This document shows, one piece after another, positions 7,862-17,489 of a DNA stretch of 64,000 nucleotides. The DNA lies in the NCBI RefSeq assembly GCF_001493375.1, contig NZ_LN929897.1, forward strand, positions 166,524-230,523, in the 5' to 3' direction. The translations under genes were made by a program, and so were the position numbers. How positions within the stretch are numbered: position 1 is the first letter of the stretch; each line of letters opens with the position of its first letter. The notes beneath the pieces are model-generated. The model was given only the letters and a program-made list of their open reading frames with translations, did no database searches and was not told the DNA's origin. This stretch comes from Streptomyces specialis. GTDB taxonomy: Bacteria; Actinomycetota; Actinomycetes; Streptomycetales; Streptomycetaceae.

Positions 7862-9120
7862 TCAGAGGGGCTCAAGCCCCTGGGCGCGCAGCCATTCCAG
7901 GGGGTCGACGGGGGAGCCGCCGGCGGGACGGACCTCGAAGTGCAGGTGCGGGCCGGTGGAGGTACCGGAGTTGCCCGAGTAGGCGATGACCGTGCCGGCC
8001 TGGACCGAGCCGGAGGTGTAGGCGGTGCTGTCGAGGTGCGCGTACCAGGTCTCGGTGCCGTCCGGGGCGGTCAGGATCACCATGTTGCCGTAACTGGGGT
8101 GCCACTGGGTGGTGATCGTGCCGTCCGTGGCCGCCCGGACCGGGGTGCCGTAGCTGACGGGGAAGTCGATGCCGGTGTGCGTGGACATCCAGTTGATGCC
8201 CGACTGCCCGAAGTAGGCGCTGATCCCGTGCTGTTCGACGGGGAGGAAGAACTTCTGCCGCTCGGCCTCCCGGCGGGCCGCCGCCTCCGCCGCGGCCTGC
8301 TCCTCGGCCTCCTGCTGCGCCTGGAGGTCGATCCGGCCCTGGGTGCGGCTGGCGCGGTCGGCGTAGTCGTCGGCGGCGGCCGAGAGGCTGGCGAGCTGGG
8401 TGTCGAACTCGTCGTTCGCGGCGACCGGTTCGGTTCCGGCGGGATCGGGGGCCGCGACGGGGGCGGGCTGCTGGACGAGACGGGGTTGGGGCCACCGGAG
8501 ACGGTGGCGGCGGTCGCGACGGCGGTCACGCCGAGGACGGCCAGGGAGGGGGCGGCGACGCTGAGGAACGCGGACCGGCGGGCCCGCGTCCGCGAGGGCC
8601 GTCGCCGCGACCGGCGGCGGTCGCGCGGCACGTGCGCGACGGCGGGCGGGCTGTCCTCGGCCCCGGACGGATATCCGGGCCCGGGTTCCGGTTCCGGCTC
8701 GGGCTCCGGCTCGGGTTCCGCCCGGTACTCCGGCTCCGGGTCGTACCGCTGCTCCGGGACGAACGCGGTCCCGTACCCCTGCTCCGGCGCGGGATACGAC
8801 GGGTCGGGCTCCTGGTACGCGTACCCGGTCCCGTCATACCCGCCGTATGCGTGGGTCTGGTGCGGATCCGCCGCGGCCTGGTGTCCCGCGTCCCAGCCGC
8901 CGGTTCCGTAGGGCGCCTGCGGGGCCTGCTCGCCGTACCACCCGGCGGCCGGGGGCCGCTGCTCGTGACCCGTCCACTGCTGGTCCATCGTCCCCCAGTA
9001 GTGGGTGGTGGCCTGGTCGTGGTGGCCGTACGAGAGGTCGAGCGGGTCGGGGGCGGCGTAAGAGCCGATGCCGGAGTGATCCGAGTGGTCGGAGACCTCC
9101 GACAACAGACGATCGCTCAC
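7862..9120 (-). CDS. M23 (LytM) peptidase, frameshifted
   Basis: The start is a GTG at 9120 with GAAAGG upstream (VSDRLLSEVSDHSDHSG). A Tyr/Pro/Glu-rich cytoplasmic region and a basic stretch lead to a hydrophobic segment (SVAAPSLAVLGVTAVATAATV). Near 8470-8492 the frame shifts by one: VSGGPNP is in one frame, and VQQPAPVAAPDPAGTEPVAANDEFD with the rest in another. After the shift come a coiled coil and a complete LytM domain with HTGIDF and HLHFEV zinc ligands, ending EWLRAQGLEPL. Related proteins are continuous over this region, so I read this as one gene with a single-base indel at a GGGG run, either an assembly error or a real mutation. The product would hydrolyse wall peptides. Confidence 0.8.
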
Positions 9121-9420
9121 CGAATACGCCTTTCGGCTCGACAACAGGAGCAGGGGTGGGGGCCCGGCGGCTGTAGTGCGGCGACTGTACCTGCCGGTTC
9201 GCTCCGGCCACAATCTTCCGCGGCCTGTTCGTGGGTTTCGAGCGGCAGGAACCGGGCATTAGACCGCCTTTCGGCGGGCGCGCGCATGATCGCGGCACAA
9301 CTCGTTCGACGCTTGTTCGATCGGATGGCACTGCTCGCGGGTGTGATTTCCCCCTCTGAGGCTGCCGCGAGGCCCGTGGTGTGAGAGATCCTGATGACCC
9401 ACGTCCTTGGGAGGATTCAG
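9121..9420. other. Intergenic region, divergent promoters
   Basis: This 300-bp gap separates the divergent M23 and B12-subunit genes and must hold both promoters. I see only a small CCGCC/GGCGG hairpin (9264-9277) and no convincing ORF or conserved promoter pair. Confidence 0.4.
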
Positions 9421-9822
9421 ATGGGTGTTTCGGGTCCGATTCGCGTCGTGGTGGCCAAGCCCGGCCTCGACGGTCACGACCGCGGGGCCAAGGTCATCGC
9501 CCGCGCGCTGCGCGACGCCGGCATGGAGGTCATCTACACCGGGCTGCACCAGACTCCGGAGCAGATCGTGGACACCGCGATCCAGGAGGACGCGGACGCC
9601 ATCGGCATGTCCATCCTCTCCGGTGCGCACAACACGCTGTTCGCGCGCGTCATCGAGCTGCTGAAGGAGCGCGACGCGAGCGACATCACGGTCTTCGGCG
9701 GCGGGATCATCCCGGAGGCGGACATCGCCCCGCTGAAGGCGGCGGGGGTGGCGGAGATCTTCACGCCCGGCGCCCCGACCGGCGAGGTCGTGACCTGGAT
9801 CCGGGAGCACGTCCGCGCGTAG
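9421..9822 (+). CDS. Cobalamin-binding small subunit of an acyl-CoA mutase
   Basis: This 133-residue protein starts at an ATG with GGGAGG 7 bp upstream. It is a stand-alone B12-binding Rossmann domain: [10 protein letters not shown] is the DxHxxG motif whose His replaces dimethylbenzimidazole as the lower cobalt ligand, SILSGAH is the SxL motif, and GGGIIPEAD is the GG motif. Such subunits pair with a separate catalytic subunit in isobutyryl-CoA or related mutases (IcmB type). A large subunit without a B12 domain lies 30 kb away at 39664-41247 and is one possible partner. Confidence 0.9.
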   Translation: MGVSGPIRVVVAKPGLDGHDRGAKVIARALRDAGMEVIYTGLHQTPEQIVDTAIQEDADAIGMSILSGAHNTLFARVIELLKERDASDITVFGGGIIPEADIAPLKAAGVAEIFTPGAPTGEVVTWIREHVRA

Positions 9823-10076
9823 CCCGGTCCGGGCCGGACGCGGCGGGGACCGGCCGGGCCCGGCCCCGTGGCCGCGCCCGGACGGCTGCCCGGTTTCGTC
9901 CCGGTCCGCCGGGGCGTGGACTGTGACAGGACTCACCACTCAGGTGTGACCCACGATTCATGACCCGTCCCGGCCCCCCGTTACGCTCATCCCCGGACTT
10001 GCCGCGTGCGCGCGGCCTCGCGGCACGCCCACCGCTGTAAACGATCCGCGATACCACTGATGAGGGACGGACGCGC

Positions 10077-11252
10077 GTGGACCTGTTCGAGTACCAGGCG
10101 AGGGATCTTTTCGCCAAGCATGGCGTACCGGTGCTGGCCGGTGAAGTCATCGACACCCCCGAGGCGGCGCGTGAGGTGACCGAGCGACTCGGTGGTCGCG
10201 CGGTCGTCAAGGCGCAGGTGAAGACCGGTGGGCGGGGCAAGGCCGGCGGTGTGAAGCTCGCCTCCGACCCCGAGGACGCCGTGGCCAAGGCCGGCGCCAT
10301 CCTCGGCATGGACATCAAGGGCCACACGGTCCACAAGGTGATGCTGGCGCAGACCGCCGACATCGCCGAGGAGTACTACGTCTCCTTCCTCCTCGACCGC
10401 ACCAACCGGACGTTCCTGGCCATGGCGTCCGTCGAGGGCGGCGTGGAGATCGAGGAGGTCGCGGTCAGCAACCCCGAGGCGCTGGCCAAGGTCCCGGTGG
10501 ACGCGATCGACGGCGTCACCGAGGAGAAGGCCCGTGAGATCGTCACGGCCGCCCGCTTCCCCGCCGAAATCGCCGACCAGGTGGTCGACGTCCTCCAGAA
10601 GCTGTGGACCGTCTTCATCGCCGAGGACGCGCTGCTGGTCGAGGTCAACCCGCTGGTCAAGACCGGCGACGGCCGCATCGTCGCCCTGGACGGCAAGGTG
10701 TCGCTGGACGCCAACGCCGAGTTCCGCCAGCCGGACCACGCCGCCCTGGAGGACAAGGCCGCGGCCAACCCGCTGGAGGCCGCCGCCAAGGAGCGCGGCC
10801 TGAACTACGTGAAGCTGGAAGGCGGCTCGGTCGGCATCATCGGCAACGGCGCCGGCCTGGTGATGAGCACCCTGGACGTCGTCGCCTACGCGGGCGAGAA
10901 GCACAGCGGTGTGAAGCCCGCCAACTTCCTGGACATCGGCGGCGGCGCCTCCGCCGAGGTGATGGCCAACGGCCTGGAGATCATCCTGGGCGACCCCGAG
11001 GTCAAGTCGGTCTTCGTGAACGTCTTCGGTGGCATCACCGCGTGCGACGCCGTCGCCAACGGCATCGTGCAGGCCCTGGAACTGCTGAAGTCCAAGGGCG
11101 AGAACGTCACCAAGCCGCTGGTCGTCCGGCTGGACGGCAACAACGCGGAGCTGGGCCGGAAGATCCTGACCGACGCCGCCCACCCGCTCGTCGAGCAGGT
11201 GGACACGATGGACGGTGCGGCCGACCGGGCCGCCGAGCTGGCTGCCAAGTAA
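10077..11252 (+). CDS. sucC: Succinyl-CoA synthetase beta subunit (ADP/GDP-forming)
   Basis: The protein has 391 residues from a GTG start with GAGGGACGG about 7 bp upstream. It has the ATP-grasp fold ([37 protein letters not shown]) and the C-terminal ligase domain ([35 protein letters not shown]). With SucD it converts succinyl-CoA to succinate, forming a nucleoside triphosphate in the TCA cycle. sucD follows after 27 bp. Length and motifs are normal for the family. Confidence 0.97.
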   Translation: MDLFEYQARDLFAKHGVPVLAGEVIDTPEAAREVTERLGGRAVVKAQVKTGGRGKAGGVKLASDPEDAVAKAGAILGMDIKGHTVHKVMLAQTADIAEEYYVSFLLDRTNRTFLAMASVEGGVEIEEVAVSNPEALAKVPVDAIDGVTEEKAREIVTAARFPAEIADQVVDVLQKLWTVFIAEDALLVEVNPLVKTGDGRIVALDGKVSLDANAEFRQPDHAALEDKAAANPLEAAAKERGLNYVKLEGGSVGIIGNGAGLVMSTLDVVAYAGEKHSGVKPANFLDIGGGASAEVMANGLEIILGDPEVKSVFVNVFGGITACDAVANGIVQALELLKSKGENVTKPLVVRLDGNNAELGRKILTDAAHPLVEQVDTMDGAADRAAELAAK

Positions 11253-11279
11253 GGCCGAGTAAAGGAAATCGACACCACC

Positions 11280-12170
11280 ATGGCTATCTTCCTCACCAAG
11301 GAAAGCAAGGTCATCGTCCAGGGGATGACCGGTTCCGAAGGCCAGAAGCACACCAAGCGCATGCTGGCGGCCGGCACCAACATCGTCGGCGGCGTGAACC
11401 CGCGCAAGGCGGGCCAGAAGGTCGACTTCGACGGCACCGAGGTACCGGTCTTCGGCGGCGTGAAGGAGGCCATCGAGGCCACCGGCGCCGACGTCACCGT
11501 GATCTTCGTCCCGGAGAAGTTCACCAAGGACGCCGTCATCGAGGCGATCGACGCCGAGATCCCGCTCGCCGTCGTGATCACCGAGGGCATCGCGGTCCAC
11601 GACACCGCCAACTTCTGGGCGTACGCCGGGAAGAAGGGCAACAAGACCCGCATCATCGGCCCCAACTGCCCCGGCCTGATCACCCCGGGCCAGTCCAACG
11701 CGGGCATCATCCCGGCCGACATCACCAAGCCGGGCCGCATCGGCCTGGTCTCCAAGTCCGGCACGCTGACGTACCAGATGATGTACGAGCTGCGCGACCT
11801 CGGCTTCAGCTCCTGCGTCGGCATCGGTGGCGACCCGATCATCGGGACCACGCACATCGACGCGCTGGCGGCGTTCGAGGCCGACCCCGACACCGACCTG
11901 ATCGTGATGATCGGCGAGATCGGCGGCGACGCCGAGGAGCGGGCGGCCGACTTCATCAAGGCCAACGTCACCAAGCCGGTCGTCGGCTACGTGGCGGGCT
12001 TCACCGCGCCCGAGGGCAAGACGATGGGCCACGCCGGCGCCATCGTCTCCGGCTCCGCCGGTACCGCGCAGGCGAAGAAGGAGGCCCTGGAGGCCGCCGG
12101 GGTGAAGGTCGGCAAGACCCCCTCGGAGACCGCCCTGCTGGCCCGCGAGCTGCTGGCCGCGAGCGCCTGA
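11280..12170 (+). CDS. sucD: Succinyl-CoA synthetase alpha subunit
   Basis: The protein has 296 residues. [11 protein letters not shown] is the CoA-binding N-terminus, [13 protein letters not shown] and [15 protein letters not shown] are core motifs, and [17 protein letters not shown] carries the active-site His that is transiently phosphorylated. It lies 27 bp downstream of sucC with AAAGGAA before the ATG, so the two are co-transcribed. The gene is complete; adapter and poly-T begin only about 16 bp after its stop, so any native terminator is not visible. Confidence 0.97.
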   Translation: MAIFLTKESKVIVQGMTGSEGQKHTKRMLAAGTNIVGGVNPRKAGQKVDFDGTEVPVFGGVKEAIEATGADVTVIFVPEKFTKDAVIEAIDAEIPLAVVITEGIAVHDTANFWAYAGKKGNKTRIIGPNCPGLITPGQSNAGIIPADITKPGRIGLVSKSGTLTYQMMYELRDLGFSSCVGIGGDPIIGTTHIDALAAFEADPDTDLIVMIGEIGGDAEERAADFIKANVTKPVVGYVAGFTAPEGKTMGHAGAIVSGSAGTAQAKKEALEAAGVKVGKTPSETALLARELLAASA

Positions 12171-12185
12171 GCCCGGGTTCCCGGC

Positions 12186-12271
12186 CTATTTTTTTTTTTT
12201 TTTTCCAACCAGAGGCCGCCATCCGGTTTTCCTCCCTGTCTCGGGGGCCCGGAGATGTGTAAAAGAGCCAG
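12186..12271. other. Poly-T plus Nextera P7/i7 adapter (assembly artefact)
   Basis: A run of about 17 T is followed by ccaaccagaggccgccatcc (P7 oligo CAAGCAGAAGACGGCATACG), an index-like ttcctccct (close to TTCTGCCT), and gtctcgggggcccggagatg ending tgtaaaagagccag (i7-side Nextera read-2 adapter). Genomic sequence resumes at about 12272. The intergenic region after sucD and probably the 5' end of the next gene are lost here. Confidence 0.95.
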
Positions 12272-12280
12272 GCCCTTTTC

Positions 12281-12371
12281 CCCGCCGCGATGCCCTGTTG
12301 TTGGCAGCATGGCCGCGTGCGACACCCACTCCGATGGCTTCTCGAAGGGCTGCTGGCCGCCGGTCTCGGGC
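12281..12371 (+). repeat. 91-bp perfect inverted repeat, left copy
   Basis: This segment is the exact reverse complement of 13904-13994. The left copy encodes RHPLRWLLEGLLAAGLG, which fits the N-terminal membrane helix of the DUF6350-like protein, so I take it as the authentic copy. The adapter ends about 10 bp to its left. Confidence 0.9.
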
Positions 12372-13720
12372 TCGGCGCACTCGCCGCGCTCGTCCTCCTG
12401 CTGTGGACCCTCTCGCCCTACCCCGACAGCGGCGCCGAGGGGGCGCTCCGCGTCGCCGCCGACCTCTGGCTCCTGGCCCACGGCACGGAACTGCTGCGCG
12501 CGGACACCCTCGGCGGCACCCCGGCCCCCGTCGGGGTGACCCCGCTGCTGCTGTGCGCGCTGCCCGGCTGGCTGCTGCTGCGCGCCGTCCGCGCCGTGGA
12601 CTGGGGCACCGAGCCCGCCGGGGCGACGCGCGCGGCCCTGTGGATCAGCGGCGGTTACCTGCTGGCCGGGGCGGTCGCCGTCGTCCACACCCTGCCCGCC
12701 CCGATCGACGCACGCCCGCTGAGCGCCGCCGCGCACCTGCCGGTGTTCGCGCTCGCGGTCACGCTGGGCGGCGCCTGGGCGGCCGTGGGACCGCCCGCGT
12801 TCCTGTCGCGCTTCCGGCCGCCCGCCGCGCTCGACCGCCGCCGGCTGACGACCGCCGTCCGCGTCGCGGCGGCCGGCACCGCCGCGTACTGCGCCGCGGG
12901 GGCGCTGCTGGTGGCCGGCGGTCTCGTGCTCGACGCGCGGGCCGCGCAGGACGGCTTCGGGCAGTTGAGCGGCGAGTGGTCCGGCCGGCTGGCGCTGCTG
13001 CTGCTGGTCCTGGCCCTGGCGCCCAACGCGGCCGTGTGGGGCGCCGCCTACGGACTCGGCCCGGGGTTCGCGGTCGGCGCCGGCGGCGTGGTCGCGCCGC
13101 TGGGGGTGAACGGGGGCCCCGACCTGCCGCCGTTCCCGCTCCTCGCCGCGCTGCCCGTGCGGGACCCCGCGGGCCCGGCCCTGTGGGCGGCGGCCCTCGT
13201 CCCGGCCGCCGGAGTGGTGGCGACGGCGTGGTGTGCCGCCCGCGCCGCCGTGCCCGTACGCGGCGAACGGGTCACCGCGTCGGGCCGGCTGGGGACCGCG
13301 CTCACCGTGCTGCTCGCCGCCTGCGGCACCGGCGCGGCGCTCGGCCTGCTGGCCGCGTGCGCGGGCGGCCCGCTGGGCACCGGCGCGCTGGCGGAGTTCG
13401 GCCCCGACGGCCTGCTGGTGGCCCCGGCCGCCATCGCCTGGACGGCCGTGCTCGGCACCCCGCTGGCCCTCGCCCTGCGGGCCCGCCGGCTGACCGGACC
13501 GCGCCGGCTGCGGCAGTGGGCCGCCGTGCGCGCGACCCGCGCCGCGACCCGGCTGCGCGGACTGCTGCCCCGGCCCCCGCGCCGCCGCCGTGCCACCGGG
13601 ACGACGGACGCCTGGCACACGACGGCCGCCCGCAGGAGCCGCTGGGCGGAGCTGAGGAAGACCTCCGGCGCCCTCGTCCCCGAGATCCCGCCGGTCCCGG
13701 ACCACCCACCGGAGCAATAG
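12290..13720 (+). CDS. DUF6350-like polytopic membrane protein (N-terminus uncertain)
   Basis: About 476 residues with some nine to ten hydrophobic segments, beginning with LLEGLLAAGLGLGALAALVLLLWTLSPYPDSG and LLAHGTELL..PVGVTPLLLCALPGWLL. I recall these as signatures of a conserved actinobacterial membrane family (DUF6350) located between sucCD and purN. The C-terminus is basic and cytoplasmic. The first 10-15 residues are unreliable because an adapter junction lies just upstream, so the true start may be missing; GTG at about 12317 is an alternative. Function unknown. Confidence 0.75.
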   Translation: MPCCWQHGRVRHPLRWLLEGLLAAGLGLGALAALVLLLWTLSPYPDSGAEGALRVAADLWLLAHGTELLRADTLGGTPAPVGVTPLLLCALPGWLLLRAVRAVDWGTEPAGATRAALWISGGYLLAGAVAVVHTLPAPIDARPLSAAAHLPVFALAVTLGGAWAAVGPPAFLSRFRPPAALDRRRLTTAVRVAAAGTAAYCAAGALLVAGGLVLDARAAQDGFGQLSGEWSGRLALLLLVLALAPNAAVWGAAYGLGPGFAVGAGGVVAPLGVNGGPDLPPFPLLAALPVRDPAGPALWAAALVPAAGVVATAWCAARAAVPVRGERVTASGRLGTALTVLLAACGTGAALGLLAACAGGPLGTGALAEFGPDGLLVAPAAIAWTAVLGTPLALALRARRLTGPRRLRQWAAVRATRAATRLRGLLPRPPRRRRATGTTDAWHTTAARRSRWAELRKTSGALVPEIPPVPDHPPEQ

Positions 13721-13732
13721 CCCCGGGGACGG

Positions 13733-13903
13733 TCAGTCCTGTTCGCCCAGGATGCGGCGCAGCTCCTCGGGGAGGAGGGTCTCGCACGCCTCGCGGGAGG
13801 GGGCGGTCAGGGCGTCGTCCACGCAGTCGAAGTAGTCCTTGTAGACGAACTGGACCGTGTACGTCGTCGCCACGATCACCAGCGCGGCCACCGCCAGCAC
13901 GAT
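13733..13903 (-). CDS. Two-TM protein, C-terminal fragment
   Basis: The authentic part reads IVLAVAALVIVATTYTVQFVYKDYFDCVDDALTAPS and ends EELRRILGEQD: one TM helix and a short extracytoplasmic tail with two cysteines. Upstream of 13903 the frame enters the inverted copy of 12281-12371 and encodes nonsense. The N-terminal part of apparently the same protein lies at 14237-14727 on the same strand. From memory, streptomycete homologues upstream of purN have exactly this order: Pro/Gly-rich start, TM hairpin, then VATxTVQxVYxDYxxCxxDAL. I therefore treat it as one gene cut by the assembly. Confidence 0.65.
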   Translation of the reverse strand: MVLAVAALVIVATTYTVQFVYKDYFDCVDDALTAPSREACETLLPEELRRILGEQD

Positions 13904-13994
13904 GCCCGAGACCGGCGGCCAGCAGCCCTTCGAGAAGCCATCGGAGTGGGTGTCGCACGCGGCCATGCTGCCAACAACAGGGCATCGCGGCGGG
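13904..13994 (-). repeat. 91-bp perfect inverted repeat, right copy (fold-back artefact)
   Basis: This is the exact reverse complement of 12281-12371. It lies between the end of a truncated gene and a mosaic-end adapter, and similarity continues imperfectly to the adapter on both sides. This is what a fold-back or chimeric fragment end would give, not a transposon terminus. Confidence 0.85.
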
Positions 13995-14236
13995 TAAAGG
14001 GACAACTGTCTCTTTTAACCATCTCCGGGGCCCCGAGGACGGCAGAAAAATCGTTTTGCGTCTTTTGCTTTAAAAAAAAAAAACAACAGTCAAGCACACT
14101 ATACTGCTTGCTGTCTTGTGTTCTAGTCTCTCATTGTGTGTTTGCGTGCGTCTGTTTTGCTTTTTTCGTTTGTGAGCTCCGAGCGTACTCTCGAGCCAGG
14201 CAAGAGCCAGGGGCGTAAGATGGGTATAAGAGCCAG
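13995..14236. other. Nextera i7 read-through, poly-A, and second adapter (assembly artefact)
   Basis: Starting at 14006, ctgtctcttttaaccatctc plus cggggccccgaggac is the mosaic end and i7-side adapter. It is followed by an index-like ggcagaaa, cgttttgcgtcttttgcttt (P7 tail CGTATGCCGTCTTCTGCTTG) and poly-A. After a low-GC, low-quality stretch, agatgggtataagagccag at 14218-14236 is another mosaic end. The AT-rich appearance comes from this, not from foreign DNA. Confidence 0.93.
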
Positions 14237-14727
14237 GGGGGCTTGCCCTCCAGCGCCTCCAGCCGGCGGTTCCTCGGCTCGGCGTCCGGCTTCGGACCGC
14301 CGCGCAGGGCGCTCACACCCCAGTACAGCGCCAGCGTGCCCAGCAGCAGACCGAGCCACTCCCAGCCGAGCAGCCCGCCGAAGACACCCCACATGCCCGC
14401 CAGCACCGCGTACCTCGCGTGCCGCTGCGCCGGGTCGGCCGGGTCCCAGCGCCCCCGCGGGCCGGGCTTGCCGCCCTGCTCGGGGCCGGTGCCGGGGCCG
14501 CCGGCGCCGGGGTCGCTCTTGGGCTCGCCGAAGGCGCCGCCGTCACGCTTCGGCTGGCGCCTGCTCCACTGGCTGCCCCAGCGCTGCCGCTGATCGTCCT
14601 GGTCGGACCCCTCCGGGTGTCGCGGTCGCCACGGCCGGTCGGGCTCGCCCTCGGGGGGCGGCGCGAAGGGGTTGTCCTCCTCGCCTGGCCGGTCCTGCTG
14701 ACCGGGGGCACGGCGTCGGTCCGTCAT
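14237..14727 (-). CDS. Two-TM protein, N-terminal fragment
   Basis: From ATG 14727 (MTDRRRAPGQQDRPG) there are about 100 residues of hydrophilic Pro/Gly/Arg-rich sequence, including FAPPPEGEPDRPWRPR and WGSQWSRRQP. A hydrophobic hairpin follows (YAVLAGMWGVFGGLLGWEW, then LGLLLGTLALYWGVSALRG) and a short linker that ends at the adapter (EALEGKPP). The C-terminal TM and tail are probably at 13733-13903. The gene is divergent from purN. Function unknown. Confidence 0.65.
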
Positions 14728-14869
14728 CGTGGTCGTCGAATCTCCCTCGTGGCTGCCGGATGGATCCGGTGCCCTCGACCGTACCTGTCCCGGGTGGCCC
14801 CACGGGACGGGGGGAGCGAGGCATGCCGGTATCGTTGCGGCAGACCGTCCCCTCCAGGAAGACCCCATC

Positions 14870-15505
14870 GTGGCCGCTCCACCTGAGCCTTCGTCTCCGG
14901 CACGCGTCGTCGTCCTCGTCTCGGGATCGGGGACCAATCTCCAGGCGCTGCTGGACGCCACGGCCGAACGCGGCCCCGCGTACGGCGCCGAGGTGGTGGC
15001 GGTGGGCGCCGACCGGGACGGCATCGAGGGACTGCGCCGGGCCGAGCGGGCCGGGCTGCCGACGTTCGTCCGCCGGGTCGGGGACTACGGGTCGCGGCGC
15101 GAGTGGGACGAGGCGCTGACCGGCGCGGTCGCCGCCCACCGGCCGGATCTGGTGGTCTCGGCCGGCTTCATGAAGATCGTCGGGAGCGCGTTCCTGGCCA
15201 GGTTCGGCGGCCGGTTCGTCAACACCCACCCGGCGCTGCTGCCCAGCTTCCCGGGGGCGCACGGCGTGCGCGACGCCCTGGCCTACGGCGCCAAGGTGAC
15301 CGGCTGCACGGTCCACTTCGTGGACGACGGCGTGGACACCGGGCCGATCATCGCGCAGGGGGTCGTGGAGATCCGCGACGAGGACGACGAGGCCGCGCTG
15401 CACGAGCGCATCAAGGACGTGGAGCGCCGGCTCCTGGTCGACGTCGTGGGCCGGCTGGCCCGCGACGGGTACAGCATCGAGGGACGAAAGGTGTATATCC
15501 CGTGA
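14870..15505 (+). CDS. purN: Phosphoribosylglycinamide formyltransferase
   Basis: The protein has 211 residues from GTG 14870 (AGGAAG about 8 bp upstream). [17 protein letters not shown] is the GAR/folate-binding start, [10 protein letters not shown] and [22 protein letters not shown] hold the catalytic Asn/His region, and the conserved Asp is in [12 protein letters not shown]. It transfers a formyl group from 10-formyl-THF to GAR in purine synthesis. The stop overlaps the purH start (GTGA), so the two are translationally coupled. Confidence 0.96.
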   Translation: MAAPPEPSSPARVVVLVSGSGTNLQALLDATAERGPAYGAEVVAVGADRDGIEGLRRAERAGLPTFVRRVGDYGSRREWDEALTGAVAAHRPDLVVSAGFMKIVGSAFLARFGGRFVNTHPALLPSFPGAHGVRDALAYGAKVTGCTVHFVDDGVDTGPIIAQGVVEIRDEDDEAALHERIKDVERRLLVDVVGRLARDGYSIEGRKVYIP

Positions 15506-17103
15506 CCGCCGAAGAGACCGCCCGCGAGGCGCAGCGGCCCATCCGCCGCGCTCTGGTCAGCGTCTACGACAAGACCGGACTGGAGGAGCTGGCCCGGGGC
15601 CTGCACGCGGCGGGGGTGGGGATCGTGTCCACCGGCTCGACGGCCGGCAGGATCGCCGCCGCCGGGGTGCCCGTCACCCCGGTCGAGGAGCTGACCGGCT
15701 TCCCCGAGTGCCTCGACGGCCGGGTCAAGACCCTGCACCCGCGCGTGCACGCGGGCATCCTCGCCGACCTGCGCAAGCCGGAGCACCGCGCGCAGCTCGA
15801 CGACCTCGGCGTCGAACCGTTCGACCTGGTCGTGGTGAACCTCTACCCGTTCCAGCTCACCGTCGAGTCCGGCGCCTCGCCCGACGAGTGCGTGGAGCAG
15901 ATCGACATCGGCGGCCCGTCGATGGTCCGCGCGGCGGCGAAGAACCACCCCTCCGTCGCGGTCGTCACCGACCCGGAGCGTTACGCGGACGTGCTGGCGG
16001 CCGTCGCGGACGGCGGGTTCACGCTGACCGAGCGGCGCCGGCTGGCCGCCCGCGCGTTCCAGCACACGGCCGCCTACGACGCGGCGGTGGCCGGCTGGTT
16101 CGCGCAGCTCGACGCAGTGGACGCGGCGGACGAGGGCGAGAAGGCCGAGGGCGAGCTGTTCGTCGAGCAGGCCCGGCTGACCTTCGGCCTCGAACGGGTG
16201 CTGCGCTACGGCGAGAACCCGCACCAGGCCGCCGCGCTGTACACCGACGGCAGCGGCACCGGCCTGGCTGCCGCCGAGCAGATGCACGGCAAGGAGATGT
16301 CCTACAACAACTACGTGGACACCGAGGCCGCCCGCCGGGCCGCCTACGATCACGAGGCGCCGTGCGTCGCGATCATCAAGCACACCAACCCGTGCGGCAT
16401 CGCGGTCGGCGCGGACGTCGCCGAGGCGCACCGCAAGGCGCACGCCTGCGACCCGCTCTCCGCGTTCGGCGGGGTCATCGCCGTCAACCGGCCGGTGTCG
16501 GTGGCCATGGCCGAGCAGGTCGCGGACATCTTCACCGAGGTGATCGTCGCCCCGGAGTACGAGGACGGCGCCGTGGACGTGCTGGCCCGCAAGAAGAACA
16601 TCCGGGTGCTGCGCTGCCCCGACCGCCCCGAGGCGGTCACCGAGTACCGGCCGGTCGACGGCGGGACGCTGGTCCAGGTCACCGACCGGCTCCAGGCCCC
16701 CGGGGACGACCCGGCCGCGTGGCGGCTGGTGACCGGCGAGGCGCTGGACGCGGACGGGCTGGCCGACCTGGCGTTCGCCTGGCGCGCCTGCCGGGCCGTG
16801 AAGTCGAACGCGATCCTGCTGGTCAAGGACGGCGCCACGGTCGGCGTCGGGATGGGCCAGGTGAACCGCGTGGACTCGGCCAGGCTCGCGGTCCAGCGGG
16901 CGGGCGCGGAGCGGGCGGCGGGGGCCTTCGCCGCCTCGGACGCCTTCTTCCCGTTCCCCGACGGCCTGGAGGTCCTCGTCGAGGCGGGCGTCAAGGCCGT
17001 GGTGCAGCCGGGCGGTTCGGTCCGTGACGAGCTGGTGGTCGAGGCCGCCCGCGCGGCCGGGATCGCGCTCTACCTCACCGGGACCCGGCACTTCTACCAC
17101 TGA
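15502..17103 (+). CDS. purH: Bifunctional AICAR formyltransferase/IMP cyclohydrolase
   Basis: The protein has 533 residues. The N-terminal MGS-like cyclohydrolase domain ([42 protein letters not shown]) is followed by the AICARFT domain ([57 protein letters not shown]) and ends in TGTRHFYH. It catalyses the last two steps of IMP synthesis, using the same folate pool as PurN. The start is GTG 15502, overlapping the purN stop. Confidence 0.97.
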   Translation: MTAEETAREAQRPIRRALVSVYDKTGLEELARGLHAAGVGIVSTGSTAGRIAAAGVPVTPVEELTGFPECLDGRVKTLHPRVHAGILADLRKPEHRAQLDDLGVEPFDLVVVNLYPFQLTVESGASPDECVEQIDIGGPSMVRAAAKNHPSVAVVTDPERYADVLAAVADGGFTLTERRRLAARAFQHTAAYDAAVAGWFAQLDAVDAADEGEKAEGELFVEQARLTFGLERVLRYGENPHQAAALYTDGSGTGLAAAEQMHGKEMSYNNYVDTEAARRAAYDHEAPCVAIIKHTNPCGIAVGADVAEAHRKAHACDPLSAFGGVIAVNRPVSVAMAEQVADIFTEVIVAPEYEDGAVDVLARKKNIRVLRCPDRPEAVTEYRPVDGGTLVQVTDRLQAPGDDPAAWRLVTGEALDADGLADLAFAWRACRAVKSNAILLVKDGATVGVGMGQVNRVDSARLAVQRAGAERAAGAFAASDAFFPFPDGLEVLVEAGVKAVVQPGGSVRDELVVEAARAAGIALYLTGTRHFYH

Positions 17104-17389
17104 CCCCGGAACTCCCGGGGGCCGGCGGGGAGGCCGGCGTCAGCGGCGGCCGGTGCAGGAGGTCGATCACGACCTCGTGCACCACCTCGTGGTCGCGCGG
17201 GTCGTGCAGCGTGTACGGCCCGCCCTCCGGCGTGTACCACTCGTCGGCCCCCGCGTAACGGACGCGGAGGCTCAGCGAACCGTCCTGCCCGGCGCGGGTG
17301 TGCAGCTCCAGTTCGCCGGTGATCACGCCGACTTCCTTGGTCATCACACCGCCGCGTGGCGCGGTGAAGACCGAGTACTTCTCGCTCAT
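17075..17389 (-). CDS. Conserved small hypothetical protein
   Basis: This protein of about 104 residues begins [34 protein letters not shown] and has a [13 protein letters not shown] segment. I recall it as a widespread streptomycete small protein of unknown function next to purH. It looks soluble, with alternating hydrophobic residues suggesting a beta-rich fold. The Pro/Ser-rich C-terminal tail overlaps the convergent purH end by 29 bp and may be lineage-specific. Confidence 0.7.
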   Translation of the reverse strand: MSEKYSVFTAPRGGVMTKEVGVITGELELHTRAGQDGSLSLRVRYAGADEWYTPEGGPYTLHDPRDHEVVHEVVIDLLHRPPLTPASPPAPGSSGVSGRSAGSR

Positions 17390-17430
17390 ACCGGATATTC
17401 GACCACGGACGGTGCGTGATCGCCCCTCAA

Positions 17431-17477
17431 CGCGACGTCCGCGCGCCGGGCTTGGGCCCGTGCGCGCGGACGTCGCG
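17431..17477 (-). terminator. Strong hairpin terminator of the DUF4234 gene
   Basis: Fifteen-bp perfect arms (cgcgacgtccgcgcg / cgcgcggacgtcgcg) enclose a 17-nt loop that itself contains a gggc/gccc mini-stem. The hairpin starts 13 nt beyond the stop of the minus-strand gene at 17490. Confidence 0.85.
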
Positions 17478-17489
17478 GCGAAGTGGCGG

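Noticed and set aside
9987-12032. Long minus-strand frame opposite sucCD
   Set aside because: Antisense shadow of two highly conserved genes; composition only.
12281-13994. Inverted repeats as insertion-sequence termini
   Set aside because: There is no transposase between them, there is no target duplication, the left copy is part of a membrane protein gene, and both abut sequencing adapters.
14040-14230. AT-rich patch that could be a horizontally acquired island
   Set aside because: It begins with mosaic-end and P7-like sequence and poly-A and ends with another mosaic end, so it is library-derived or low-quality sequence.
16350-16994. Minus-strand ORF inside purH
   Set aside because: Shadow of the AICAR transformylase domain.
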